Origin: Streptomyces abyssalis
GTDB lineage: Bacteria > Actinomycetota > Actinomycetes > Streptomycetales > Streptomycetaceae
Reading direction: 5' to 3'
NCBI RefSeq assembly: GCF_001751365.1
Contig: NZ_LJGT01000040.1
Location: 663,696 to 727,695 of the forward strand
Length of the DNA: 64,000 nucleotides
Shown: positions 26,109 to 35,040 of the stretch, one piece after another
Layout: each line of letters begins with the position of its first letter
Position numbering within the stretch: position 1 is the stretch's first letter
The notes under the pieces: model-generated
Database searches by the model: none
The model's input: the letters and a program-made list of their open reading frames with translations, nothing else
Told to the model about the DNA's origin: nothing
Made by a program: the position numbers and the translations under genes

Positions 26109-26690
26109 ATGGGCGTTACGCTCGCCAAGGGGGGAAATGTCTCCCTCTCTAAGGCCGCACCGAATCTGACCCAGGTCCGGGTCGGGCTGGGCTGGCAGGC
26201 CCGGTCGACCACCGGAGCCGCATTCGACCTGGACGCCAGCGCGCTGTTGTGTGCGAACAGCCGGGTCCTCGGCGACGACTACTTCGTCTTCTACAACAAC
26301 CTCAAGAGCCCCGACGGCTCGGTCGAGCACACCGGTGACGAACTGGTCGGCGGCACGGGAGGAGAGGACGACGACGAGACGGTTCTGGTCGACCTGACCC
26401 TCGTCCCCGCCAACGTCGACAAGATCGTCTTCCCGGTCTCCATCCACGACGCCGAGCCCCGCCGGCAGACCTTCGGCCAGGTCACCGACGCATACATCCG
26501 TGTCCTGAACCAGGAGGACGGCCAGGAGCTGGCGCGCTACGACCTCTCCGAGGACGCCTCCTCGGAGACCGCGATGATCTTCGGTGAGCTGTACCGGCGC
26601 GGGAGCGAATGGAAGTTCCGGGCCGTTGGGCAGGGGTACGCCTCAGGCCTCCGAGGCATCGCTCTAGACTTCGGGGTCAACGTTTCGTAA
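26109..26690 (+). CDS. TerD family protein, tandem paralog
   Basis: A 193-residue TerD protein from the ATG at 26109 (MGVTLAKGGNVSLSKAAP). It has VRVGLGWQAR, the Ca2+-site FDLDASALLCAN, YNNLKSPDGSVEHTGDELVG, an acidic loop (GGEDDDETV), FGELYRRGSEWKFRAVGQGY, and ends in GVNVS. It is a close duplicate of the preceding gene; the Ca2+-ligand Asp residues are kept in both, so both should be functional. A TerC-like gene follows after 38 bp, which suggests a joint transcript. Confidence 0.95.
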   Translation: MGVTLAKGGNVSLSKAAPNLTQVRVGLGWQARSTTGAAFDLDASALLCANSRVLGDDYFVFYNNLKSPDGSVEHTGDELVGGTGGEDDDETVLVDLTLVPANVDKIVFPVSIHDAEPRRQTFGQVTDAYIRVLNQEDGQELARYDLSEDASSETAMIFGELYRRGSEWKFRAVGQGYASGLRGIALDFGVNVS

Positions 26691-26728
26691 GCCAAGGTCA
26701 ATAGCACGTAAAGCGATTGGGTAGCCCA

Positions 26729-27889
26729 GTGGTTCTGAAAACTTTCGGCTGGTCTTTCGGCGTCACCGCCGCAGGACTTGCCCTTGCCGCGTTCCTCTGG
26801 GGGTGGGAGGGCTTCGCCGTCGTGGCGATCCTGTCAGTCCTGGAGATCTCGCTGTCCTTCGACAACGCGGTCGTCAACGCCGGTGTGCTGAAGAAGCTCA
26901 ACCAGTTCTGGCAGAAGATCTTCCTGACCATCGGCATCCTCATCGCGGTGTTCGGGATGAGGCTGGTCTTCCCGGTCGTCATCGTGGCCATCAGCGCCAA
27001 GATCGGTCCCATCGAGGCCGTTCAGCTGGCGCTCGACGACCCTGGCAAATACCAGGAACTCGTCACCGACGCCCACCCCGCCATCGCGGCGTTCGGCGGG
27101 ATGTTCCTGCTGATGATCTTCCTGGACTTCATCTTCGAGGACCGGGAGTACAAGTGGCTGGCCTGGCTGGAGCGGCCTCTGGCGCGGCTCGGCAAGGTCG
27201 ACATGCTCTCCGTCTGCATCGCGCTGATCGTGCTGATGATCTCCGCGATGACCTTCGCCGTCGAGGCGCACCAGCACGGCGGCACTCACGCCGACAAGTC
27301 GGCCACCGTTCTGCTGTCGGGGGTCGCCGGCCTCATCACGTATCTCCTCGTCGGCGGTCTCTCGGGCCACTTCGAGAACAAGCTCGAAGAGGAGGAGGAA
27401 CGGGAGCACGAGGAGGAGGAGAAAGCCAAGAAGGAGGGCAAGGACCCGACCCTCGTCGGTATGGCCGGCAAGGCCGCGTTCTTCATGTTCCTCTACCTCG
27501 AAGTCCTCGATGCCTCCTTCTCCTTCGACGGCGTCATCGGCGCCTTCGCCATCACCAACCACATCTTCTGGATGGCGCTCGGCCTCGGCATCGGCGCGAT
27601 GTACGTCCGTTCCCTCACGGTCTACCTCGTCCGGCAGGGCACCCTCGACGACTACGTGTACCTGGAGCACGGCGCGCACTACGCGATCGGTGCGCTGGCG
27701 GTGATCCTGCTCGTCACCATCAAGTACGAGATCAACGAGATCATCACCGGCCTGATCGGTGTCGCGCTGATCGCCGCGTCCTTCTGGTCCTCGGTACGGC
27801 GCAACCAGCGCATCGCGGCGTCCGAAGGCAGCGGGGGCGGCGGCGGGGAGGACGAGTCCGCCGGCCGGGAGGTCGGAACCAAGGCGTGA
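26729..27889 (+). CDS. TerC-like integral membrane protein (DUF475 family)
   Basis: A 386-residue membrane protein with about nine helices. It carries two related half-motifs with intramembrane acids, VLEISLSFDNAVVNA and YLEVLDASFSFDGVIGAF, the TerC/LysE-superfamily signature of ion-handling proteins. A strongly charged cytoplasmic loop (Glu/Lys-rich, roughly residues 216-244) splits the halves, and a Gly-rich tail closes it. I use the GTG at 26729. TerC partners TerD in tellurite-type stress systems. A metal-ion transport role is plausible but not shown by sequence. Confidence 0.9.
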   Translation: MVLKTFGWSFGVTAAGLALAAFLWGWEGFAVVAILSVLEISLSFDNAVVNAGVLKKLNQFWQKIFLTIGILIAVFGMRLVFPVVIVAISAKIGPIEAVQLALDDPGKYQELVTDAHPAIAAFGGMFLLMIFLDFIFEDREYKWLAWLERPLARLGKVDMLSVCIALIVLMISAMTFAVEAHQHGGTHADKSATVLLSGVAGLITYLLVGGLSGHFENKLEEEEEREHEEEEKAKKEGKDPTLVGMAGKAAFFMFLYLEVLDASFSFDGVIGAFAITNHIFWMALGLGIGAMYVRSLTVYLVRQGTLDDYVYLEHGAHYAIGALAVILLVTIKYEINEIITGLIGVALIAASFWSSVRRNQRIAASEGSGGGGGEDESAGREVGTKA

Positions 27890-27967
27890 GACCCGTGTGA
27901 TCCCGGAAGATGCGGCGGGCCCGCGTCTTCGGGTGTCACGGAGGCCTGTTTGCGGAACGCTCTTGAC

Positions 27968-28001
27968 GGGGCGGCTCCGAGTCCCGACTCGGAGCCGCCC
28001 C
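27968..28001 (+). terminator. 15-bp perfect hairpin after the TerC-like gene
   Basis: Stem GGGGCGGCTCCGAGT with a CCCG loop and exact complement. It ends only 31 bases before the next start codon, so it either ends the TerC transcript or sits in the leader of the following gene. Confidence 0.8.
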
Positions 28002-28032
28002 GCAGCAGTTGGAGTTCGAGTGGGGGTGCGGA

Positions 28033-28791
28033 ATGGTCTCCCTTTGGGAGAACTGGCGCAGCAGCGCCGGGATGCGGCGGCGCGGTCCGAAGTTCGACAC
28101 GGTAGGGGGGCCGTCGTCCTACGCGGTCGAGCTGACCAAGCGCCACTCGTCGCTGTCGCTCACCGAACAGGGGGCGGACAACGGCAGTTTGCGGGTCAAC
28201 CTCTCCTGGCGTATGCGCTCTTCGGACTTCGACGGCAGAACGGGCCGCCGCGGCTCGCTCAGGCATCCGCTCCAGGCGCTGAAGCCGCAGGTCGTACAGG
28301 CCCACACGCAAGGCGTCGTCAACGTCGACCTCGACCTTGCCTGCATGTACGAACTGGCCGACGGCAGCAAGGGAGTCGTGCAGCCGCTGGGCAACTTCCT
28401 CGGCGACTGGAACTCCCCGCCGTTCGTGAAGCTCACGGGTGACGACCGCTTCGGCTCCCCGTCCGGCGAGACGATCTACGTGAATCTCGACCACAAGGAC
28501 GACATCAAGCGGCTGCTCTTCTTCGTCTACATCTACGACGGGACCCCGGCCTTCGACCGTACGCACGCGATCCTCTCGCTCTTCCCGAGCAACGGCGGAA
28601 GCGTCGAGGTCGCCCTCGACCAGCGGGCTCCGCAGGCGCGTTCGTGCGCGGTGCTCCTCATGCAGCACGAGAAGGACCAGTTGATGGTCCGCCGCCAGGT
28701 GCGTTACGTCTACGGCTTCCAGTCCGAGCTGGACCGGCTCTACGGCTGGGGGCTGCAGTGGGGCCGCGGCTACAAGGCCGGCAAGGCCTGA
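28033..28791 (+). CDS. TerD-like stress protein
   Basis: A 252-residue, more divergent TerD-type protein. It has the fold pattern VELTKRHSSLSLTEQ, a central GVVNVDLDLACMYELADG (acidic metal-site segment), an internal GDDRFGSPSGETIYVNL, and a C-terminal VRYVYGFQSELDRLYGWGLQ. A basic N-terminal segment replaces the usual KGGNV start. I start at the ATG at 28033; the frame stays open upstream. Together with the neighbours it makes three TerD-type genes and one TerC-type gene on this strand. Exact function unknown. Confidence 0.8.
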   Translation: MVSLWENWRSSAGMRRRGPKFDTVGGPSSYAVELTKRHSSLSLTEQGADNGSLRVNLSWRMRSSDFDGRTGRRGSLRHPLQALKPQVVQAHTQGVVNVDLDLACMYELADGSKGVVQPLGNFLGDWNSPPFVKLTGDDRFGSPSGETIYVNLDHKDDIKRLLFFVYIYDGTPAFDRTHAILSLFPSNGGSVEVALDQRAPQARSCAVLLMQHEKDQLMVRRQVRYVYGFQSELDRLYGWGLQWGRGYKAGKA

Positions 28792-28886
28792 TCCGGAAGC
28801 GGAACCGTGCCGGTGTCCGGTCCGGCGACCGTGACCGTGACCGCGCCGGGGGCGTGGCGGGTGGCCGTGGACCGGCGCCGGTCACG

Positions 28887-29849
28887 TCACCGGTTCTGGA
28901 ACTGGGGCCCCTGAGGCGGCAGCGCGAAGTCCGGGTCGGGCTGGGGGTAGCCGTAGGCGGGCTGCGGATACCCGTACGCGGGCCGGGTGGCGGGCGGTTG
29001 CTGCGGCGGCTGCGGATAGGCGTAGCCGGGCTGTGCCGGTGCCGCCGGGCCGGGCCCGGTCGCCGCGATGGGCGACGGCGCGCCCGCCGCGGGCCCGGGA
29101 GCGGGAGCCGCGATGGGGAAGTCCTCCGGCTCGGAGGCACGCCGCGAGCTGTCGAAGGCCGGTACGGTCGCCGCGTCCGGCGTGGGAGCCGGCGTGGGAC
29201 CCGGACCCGGCGTCTGAGCCGGAACCGAAGGGGCGGGCTGTTCCCGCACGGTGGACCCCGGACCGGTTCCTGTGGAGGCTCCGGGCCGGGAGCCGGAATC
29301 CGGGCCCGGTTCCTCCACTGTGATTCCGTACTGGGTGGCCAGGCCCACCAGCCCCGTGTCGTAACCCTGGCCGAGCGCGCGGAACTTCCAGCCGGTGCCG
29401 CGCCTGTACAGCTCGCCGCAGATCATCGCCGTCTCGGCGCCCGTCTCCGGCTCGATGTCGAACTGCAGCAGGGGCTCTCCGGCCGCCTCGCCGCCCGAGT
29501 ACAGCAGGAGCCGCAGCCGCTGTACGTCGGCGAAGGTGCCGCCGTCCGTGGAGGCGGCCAGCAGCACCCGGTCCACCTGACCGGCGACAGAGCCCAGATC
29601 GGCCTCGACCGATTCGCGCATCCCGTCCTGCTCCTGCGTCTGTGCCACGTGGCGCACCGCGCCGGACGGATGCAGCGGCTGGTTGTAGAAGACGAAGTCC
29701 TCGTCGGAACCGACCCGTCCGCCCTCGCCGAGGAGCAGCGCCGAAGCGTCGACGTCAGGCACCCCTGGACCGGGGGCCCAGCACAGGACGGCGCGTACCG
29801 CCACAGTCTCCAGCTGAACGTTCGAGCCCTTCACCATGGCGTGCGTCAT
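28887..29849 (-). CDS. TerD family protein with long Pro-rich C-terminal tail
   Basis: A 320-residue protein from the ATG at 29849 (MTHAMVKGSNVQL). The first 190 residues form a TerD domain: VRAVLCWAPG, DVDASALLLGEGG, FVFYNQPLHPSGAVRHV, TAMICGELYRRG and a late GLVGLATQYG. The rest is low complexity, rich in Pro, Ala, Thr and Gly, and ends with repeated Ala-Tyr-Gly-Tyr-Pro-Gln-Pro segments (about residues 285-310), often used for protein-protein contacts. It diverges from the HpcH-like gene with 239 bp between starts, a likely shared control region. Confidence 0.88.
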   Translation of the reverse strand: MTHAMVKGSNVQLETVAVRAVLCWAPGPGVPDVDASALLLGEGGRVGSDEDFVFYNQPLHPSGAVRHVAQTQEQDGMRESVEADLGSVAGQVDRVLLAASTDGGTFADVQRLRLLLYSGGEAAGEPLLQFDIEPETGAETAMICGELYRRGTGWKFRALGQGYDTGLVGLATQYGITVEEPGPDSGSRPGASTGTGPGSTVREQPAPSVPAQTPGPGPTPAPTPDAATVPAFDSSRRASEPEDFPIAAPAPGPAAGAPSPIAATGPGPAAPAQPGYAYPQPPQQPPATRPAYGYPQPAYGYPQPDPDFALPPQGPQFQNR

Positions 29850-30088
29850 GGGCTCATCCTGCCTTCCGCCCATGCGCCGCGACAACGCGGGGAGCCGGTG
29901 GCGGACGGGGTGTGTACGGGTCGGTAATACATTTTTCATCCCCGATTGGAACCATTGGACCCCTCCCGTACGTACGATGAGCGGCCGCTTCTCGCCGCCG
30001 GACGGAACGGCGGGCGGGCGGGCGGCTCACGACCGACAGCGGCGCGTCGGACACGCCGGATGCCGCGGAAGGGGAAACGGGGTCACGC

Positions 30089-31345
30089 ATGCGGCATTTC
30101 GGTCAGCTACCGCCCCGGGTGCGGCGCGGGCTCTTCCAGCACGAGCCCGCCGAGTTCACCGCGGAGTCCGCGGGACGCACGCTCTCCACCGCCCTCGGTG
30201 CCACCCTCTACTGCCCCGCCACGCGCACGTCCCTCGCCGCCGACGTGGTCAAACAGGCCCGGCGGGGCGTGGTTTCCATGGTGCTGTGCCTTGAGGACTC
30301 GATCGGTGACGCGGACGTGCCGGCGGCCGAGTCCAATCTCGTGGAGCAGCTCGTACGGCTCCAGCGGCTTGTTCGCGGCGCGGACGGCGGGACGGGTGGC
30401 GCGGGCGACGGAGCAGGCGCCGGCTGGCGGGAGCAGGACGTCCCGCTGCTGTTCGTACGGGTGCGGGAGCCGGAGCAGATCGTCGATCTGGTGGCGCGGC
30501 TGGGACCCGCCGCCGGGCTGCTGTCGGGGTTCGTGCTGCCCAAGTTCACCGAGGAGCGCGGCATCCCGTTCCTGGAGGCACTGGCGGAGGCCGAAGCCGC
30601 CGCGGGGCGGCGGCTGTTCGCGATGCCCGTACTGGAGTCGCCGGAGCTGCTGCACCTGGAAACCCGCGCCGGGACGCTGGCCGGGATCGCGCGTGCCGTC
30701 GACAAGTACCGCGAGCGGGTCCTCGCACTGCGGCTGGGCGTGACGGACTTCTGCTCCGCCTACGGGCTGCGCCGTACGCCCGAGATGACCGCCTACGACG
30801 TCCAGCTCGTCGCCTCCGTGATCGGTGACGTGGTCAACATGCTGGGCCGGGTCGACGGCACCGGCTACACGGTCACGGGACCGGTGTGGGAGTACTTCCG
30901 GCTCCAGGAGAGGATGTTCAAGCCCCAGCTGCGGCAGAGCATCTTCACCGGACGCGCCGAGGAGCTGCGTACGGCACTCATCGACGACGACATGGACGGA
31001 CTGCTGCGGGAGATCGAACTGGACCGGGCCAACGGCTTGCAGGGCAAGACCTGCATCCACCCCTCGCATGTGCTGCCGGTGCACGCGTTGTCCGTGGTGA
31101 GCCTGGAGGAGTACAGCGACGCCACGGACATCCTGCGGCCCGAGCGCAGCGGAGGCGGTGTTGTGCGTTCCGCGTACACGAACAAGATGAACGAGGTGAA
31201 GCCGCACCGCGCGTGGGCCGAGCGGACGCTGCTGCGCGCGGAGCTGTTCGGCGTGGCACGCGAGGGCGTCGGCTTCGTCGACCTGCTGGCGGCGGGGGCG
31301 CGGGCGGACGGGAAGCCGACGGGAGAGGGACGGGCGACGGGATGA
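30089..31345 (+). CDS. HpcH/HpaI aldolase / citrate-lyase-beta-like enzyme of the Ter module
   Basis: A 418-residue CitE-like lyase with a (beta/alpha)8 fold. It shows MVLCLEDSIGDADV (metal and CoA-ester site, with conserved Glu-Asp), FVRVREPEQI, FVLPKFTEERG and LRLGVTDFCSAYGLR, and a C-terminal GKTCIHPSHVLPVHAL close to the CitE pattern. It is the first gene of a three-gene operon; its stop overlaps the start of the phosphoribosyltransferase gene by 4 bp. In published comparative work on Ter systems such a CitE-like enzyme belongs to a conserved biosynthetic module proposed to make a nucleoside-like metabolite. The substrate is unknown. Confidence 0.85.
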   Translation: MRHFGQLPPRVRRGLFQHEPAEFTAESAGRTLSTALGATLYCPATRTSLAADVVKQARRGVVSMVLCLEDSIGDADVPAAESNLVEQLVRLQRLVRGADGGTGGAGDGAGAGWREQDVPLLFVRVREPEQIVDLVARLGPAAGLLSGFVLPKFTEERGIPFLEALAEAEAAAGRRLFAMPVLESPELLHLETRAGTLAGIARAVDKYRERVLALRLGVTDFCSAYGLRRTPEMTAYDVQLVASVIGDVVNMLGRVDGTGYTVTGPVWEYFRLQERMFKPQLRQSIFTGRAEELRTALIDDDMDGLLREIELDRANGLQGKTCIHPSHVLPVHALSVVSLEEYSDATDILRPERSGGGVVRSAYTNKMNEVKPHRAWAERTLLRAELFGVAREGVGFVDLLAAGARADGKPTGEGRATG

Positions 31346-34110
31346 GCGACGCGGCGAGGGAGCCGGCCAACGGCGCGAGGCGTGACCTGGCGGGGGAGCC
31401 GGCGAGCGGTGCTGCAGCGCACGTCCACGCCGCCGGAGGCCCGGCGGGCGGTGGCGAAGGCGGCGGCGACGGCGACGGCGGCGAGGCGGTGTGGTCCGGC
31501 GAGTGGGTCGCCGGGCGGCTGGACGTCGTGCTCAGCGGCGACGGCCTCCGGGAGCTGCTGGGCCTCGCCCTGCGCCGCAACCCCAAGCGTGCGCATCTCC
31601 TCGTGTCGAGCGTGCTGGGCAAGCACGTACCGGAGCGGCCCGGCACCGTCCACGGCGTCGGCCTGCGGCTGGGCCGGCGGGTCCGTGCGCTGCTGGGCGA
31701 CGCGCTCGCCGAGCGTGCGGTGGTGCTCGGTTACGCGGAGACGGCCACGGGGCTCGGGCACAGCGTCGCCGACGGCATCGGCGGCGTCACCTGTCTGCAT
31801 TCGACCCGGCGCGAGGTGCCGGGGGTGGCCACGGCCGGAGGGTTCGAGGAGGAACACAGCCACGCCACGTCCCATCTGCTGCTTCCCGAGGAGCCCGGAC
31901 TGCTGGCCGGGGACGGGCCGCTGGTGCTCGTCGACGACGAGTTCTCCACCGGCCGGACCGTGCGGAACACCATCGCGGCGCTGCACCGGCGGCATCCGCG
32001 CCAGCGGTACGTCGTGGTGGCGCTCACCGACATGCGTTCGGCGGACGACGCGGCGGCCCTGGAGAAGTTCGCGGCCGAACTCGGCGCGCGCGTCGACGTG
32101 GTGGCGCTCGGGAGCGGCCGTGTCTCGCTCCCGGACGACGTGCTGGAGCGCGGGCAGCGGCTCGTGGCGGAGGCCACGGCCGAGGCGGCTGCCGAAGCAG
32201 CGGCGGCTGCGGACACGGCCGTTGAGCCGGACGACGCGGGGGACCGTGGCTCACCGCTTCCGGCGCGGGCGGGTCGCGCCCACCCGGCCGTGACCGTGGA
32301 CCTCGGCTGGCCGCTGCGGCTCCCGGACGGTGGGCGGCACGGCTTCACAGCCGCGCACCGTGCGCGTCTGGACGCGGCACTGCCCGGCATGGCCGGACGG
32401 CTGGCCTCCGCGCTGGCCGGGTCCGGCACACTCCCCGCCGGGACGGAGGCGCCCGAAGGCGACCGCCGTACGCCGCGCGTACTGGTGCTGGGCTGCGAGG
32501 AGTTGATGTACGCGCCGCTGCGCCTCGGCGTTGCCCTGGAGGAGCGGCTCGGCAAGGCGGCGGAGGTGCGCTTCTCCACCACGACGCGCTCACCGGTGCT
32601 CGCGCTCGACGACCCGGCCTACGCGGTCCGTACGTGCATCTCCTTCCCAGCACACGAACCCACCGGCCAGGACCTGGCGGAGCAGGCAGCCCGGGAGGCC
32701 GAAGCGGCCGATGCGGCCGATGCCGCGGATGGGGCCGATGCGGCCGAACGGCCCGCCGGACGAGCGGGGGAGACGGGAGGCGATCTGCGCTACGCCTACA
32801 ACGTCGCGCCCGGCAGCGATCCCCGGCGCCGCTTCGACGCCGTCGTCGTCGTCACCGACTCGGCCGCCGACACCCCGGCGCTGCACGCACCCGGCGGTCT
32901 CCTGGACCGGCTGCGCTCCCACACGGACAGCGTGCTGCTCGCGGTCGTACCGTCCTACCGTCCGCTGCAGGCGCCGCTGCGTGGCCCGGACTTCTCCTCG
33001 TACGCACCGGACGAGGTCGGCTGGCTGCTGCAGGACCTGTCCGACACGCGGCTGGAGGCGCCGACCGAGGAGCGCGAGGAGGCGATCCAGAGCGGCGGGG
33101 CGCACTACGCGGAGTCCCTGCCCGTCGAATACCAGCCCAGCGCGGAGTACGAGCGGCTCTTCCACGGCGCCCTGGAGGCTTCGTCCGTACGCGTCGCACG
33201 AGCGGTCGGCACCGTCACCGAGACCGTGCTCGCGGAACGTGCCGCGCGCGGGACGGGACGCCCCGTGCTGGTCTCGCTCGCGCGAGCGGGCACGCCCGTC
33301 GGCGTGCTGATGCGGCGCTGGGCGCAGCGGACACACGGCCTCGCGCTGCCGCACTACGCGGTGTCCATCGTGCGCGGACGCGGCATCGACGCCAACGCCC
33401 TGCGCTGGATCGCCTCCCACCACGACCCGGCCGACGTCGTCTTCGTCGACGGCTGGACGGGCAAGGGCGCCATCACCCGCGAACTCGCCGAAGCCCTCGC
33501 TCCGTTCGGGGAGTTCGACCCTGAGATCGCGGTGCTGGCCGATCCGGGCGGCTGCGTGCGTACGTACGGCACGCGCGAGGACTTCCTCATACCCTCCGCA
33601 TGCCTCAACTCCACGGTCTCCGGGCTGATTTCGCGCACCGTGCTCCGTGCGGACCTCGTCGGCCCGCAGGACTACCACGGTGCGAAGCACTACCGCGGTC
33701 TCGCCGGCGCGGACGTCTCCGGCCGCTTCCTCGACACGGTCGCGGCCCGCTTCGACGAGGTCCGCGAGGACGCAGCCGCAGACGCGTCCGCGCTCGTCGC
33801 CGCGGACCGCGCTCCGACGTGGGCCGGCTGGCGGGCGGTGGAGCGGATCAGTGAGGAGTACGGCATCGGCGACGTCAATCTCGTCAAACCCGGGGTGGGT
33901 GAGACGACGCGTGTGCTTCTGCGCCGGGTGCCGTGGCGGGTGCTGACACGGCGGGGCGCCGGCCGCGACCTGGATCATGTGCGCCTGCTGGCGGAGCAGC
34001 GGGGCGTTCCCGTCGAGGAGACGGAAGGACTTCCGTACAGCTGTGTGGGGCTGATCCATCCACGGTTCACGCGAGGGGCCACGGGTGCGGACGGCAGGGC
34101 CGCCGGATGA
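31342..34110 (+). CDS. fused PRTase_2-TRSP and PRTase_1-PELOTA protein of the Ter biosynthetic module
   Basis: A 922-residue multidomain protein. An Ala/Gly-rich lead of about 50 residues is followed by a first phosphoribosyltransferase domain with PRPP loop LVLVDDEFSTGRT (residues 194-206). Then comes a TRSP domain showing its name-giving Thr-Arg-Ser-Pro at 415-418 (STTTRSPVLALDD). A second phosphoribosyltransferase-like domain has SLARAGTPVGVLMRRW (about 645) and FVDGWTGKGAIT (about 701-712). The last 70 residues resemble the L7Ae-fold PELOTA domain. In many Ter operons these are two proteins, PRTase_2-TRSP and PRTase_1-PELOTA. It overlaps both neighbours by 4 bp. Confidence 0.85.
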   Translation: MSDAAREPANGARRDLAGEPASGAAAHVHAAGGPAGGGEGGGDGDGGEAVWSGEWVAGRLDVVLSGDGLRELLGLALRRNPKRAHLLVSSVLGKHVPERPGTVHGVGLRLGRRVRALLGDALAERAVVLGYAETATGLGHSVADGIGGVTCLHSTRREVPGVATAGGFEEEHSHATSHLLLPEEPGLLAGDGPLVLVDDEFSTGRTVRNTIAALHRRHPRQRYVVVALTDMRSADDAAALEKFAAELGARVDVVALGSGRVSLPDDVLERGQRLVAEATAEAAAEAAAAADTAVEPDDAGDRGSPLPARAGRAHPAVTVDLGWPLRLPDGGRHGFTAAHRARLDAALPGMAGRLASALAGSGTLPAGTEAPEGDRRTPRVLVLGCEELMYAPLRLGVALEERLGKAAEVRFSTTTRSPVLALDDPAYAVRTCISFPAHEPTGQDLAEQAAREAEAADAADAADGADAAERPAGRAGETGGDLRYAYNVAPGSDPRRRFDAVVVVTDSAADTPALHAPGGLLDRLRSHTDSVLLAVVPSYRPLQAPLRGPDFSSYAPDEVGWLLQDLSDTRLEAPTEEREEAIQSGGAHYAESLPVEYQPSAEYERLFHGALEASSVRVARAVGTVTETVLAERAARGTGRPVLVSLARAGTPVGVLMRRWAQRTHGLALPHYAVSIVRGRGIDANALRWIASHHDPADVVFVDGWTGKGAITRELAEALAPFGEFDPEIAVLADPGGCVRTYGTREDFLIPSACLNSTVSGLISRTVLRADLVGPQDYHGAKHYRGLAGADVSGRFLDTVAARFDEVREDAAADASALVAADRAPTWAGWRAVERISEEYGIGDVNLVKPGVGETTRVLLRRVPWRVLTRRGAGRDLDHVRLLAEQRGVPVEETEGLPYSCVGLIHPRFTRGATGADGRAAG

Positions 34111-35039
34111 CCCGGCCGTCCGGGCGGCCGGACCTCGAAGCGCACACGGAACCGCCCCCGCCGTCCCTGCCGCTCGTCGCCAGCGACCTCGACCGCACAC
34201 TGATCTACTCGGCGGCGGCCCTCGGGCTGAGCATGCCGGACAGCGAGGCGCCGCGGCTGCTGTGCGTGGAGGTGTACGAGGGCCGGCCGCTGTCGTACAT
34301 GACGGAGACGGCCGCGGGGATGCTGGCCGAGCTGACGGACCGGTGCGTCTTCGTCCCGACCACCACGAGGACCCGCGAACAGTACCGGCGTGTGCGGCTG
34401 CCCGGCGGGCCCGCGCGCTACGCGGTCTGCGCCAACGGCGGCCATCTGCTGGTCGACGGTGAGCCCGACCCGGATTGGAACGCACAGGTACGGCGCGGGC
34501 TCGCCGGCTGCGCGCCCCTGGAGGAGGTCTGCGCACATCTGCGCGGGGCGTCCTCGGAGGGCGAGTGGGTGCTCAAACAGCGCGTCGCCGACGAGCTGTT
34601 CGCATACCTCGTCGTCGACCGCTCCCGGCTGCCGCAGACGTGGGTGAAGGAGCTGACCGCCTGGGCCGAGCCCCGCGGCTGGACCGTGTCGCTGCAGGGT
34701 CGCAAGATCTACGCCGTACCGGGCCCCCTGACGAAGAGCGCGGCCGTCGCCGAGGTCGCCCGGCGCACCGGCGCGACGTACACCTGTGCGGCCGGTGACT
34801 CGCTGCTCGACGCGGACATGCTGCTCGCCGCCGACGAGGGCTGGTTTCCGGGCCACGGCGAACTCGCGGGCAGCGGATGGAGCGCCGGGCACATCACCGC
34901 GCTGAGCGAGCGCGGCGTCGCCGCAGGCGAGCGGATCGTACGGGAGATGCGCGAGAGGACCGGGACGGCGTCCCGGCCGACGGCACCCGGACCCGGACCG
35001 GGAGACGCACCCGGACCCGGAGGCGGAACCGAGGACTGA
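34107..35039 (+). CDS. HAD-superfamily hydrolase of the Ter module
   Basis: A 310-residue haloacid-dehalogenase-type phosphatase. Motif I is LVASDLDRTLIYS, with nucleophile and acid/base Asp. Motif II is the Thr in FVPTTTRTREQY, motif III the Lys in GPLTKSAAVAEVARR, and motif IV the acid cluster in CAAGDSLLDADMLL. The cap resembles the sucrose-phosphatase/Cof group. The tail is Pro/Gly-rich simple sequence. The ATG overlaps the stop of the fused phosphoribosyltransferase gene (ATGA), so all three enzymes of the module are translationally coupled. It presumably dephosphorylates the ribosylated intermediate (inference). Confidence 0.86.
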   Translation: MTRPSGRPDLEAHTEPPPPSLPLVASDLDRTLIYSAAALGLSMPDSEAPRLLCVEVYEGRPLSYMTETAAGMLAELTDRCVFVPTTTRTREQYRRVRLPGGPARYAVCANGGHLLVDGEPDPDWNAQVRRGLAGCAPLEEVCAHLRGASSEGEWVLKQRVADELFAYLVVDRSRLPQTWVKELTAWAEPRGWTVSLQGRKIYAVPGPLTKSAAVAEVARRTGATYTCAAGDSLLDADMLLAADEGWFPGHGELAGSGWSAGHITALSERGVAAGERIVREMRERTGTASRPTAPGPGPGDAPGPGGGTED

Positions 35040-35040
35040 C

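Noticed and set aside
30886..31341. Upstream extension of the fused phosphoribosyltransferase protein
   Set aside because: It overlaps the CitE-like gene in another frame, is low complexity, and the ATG at 31342 sits in a normal 4-bp overlap.
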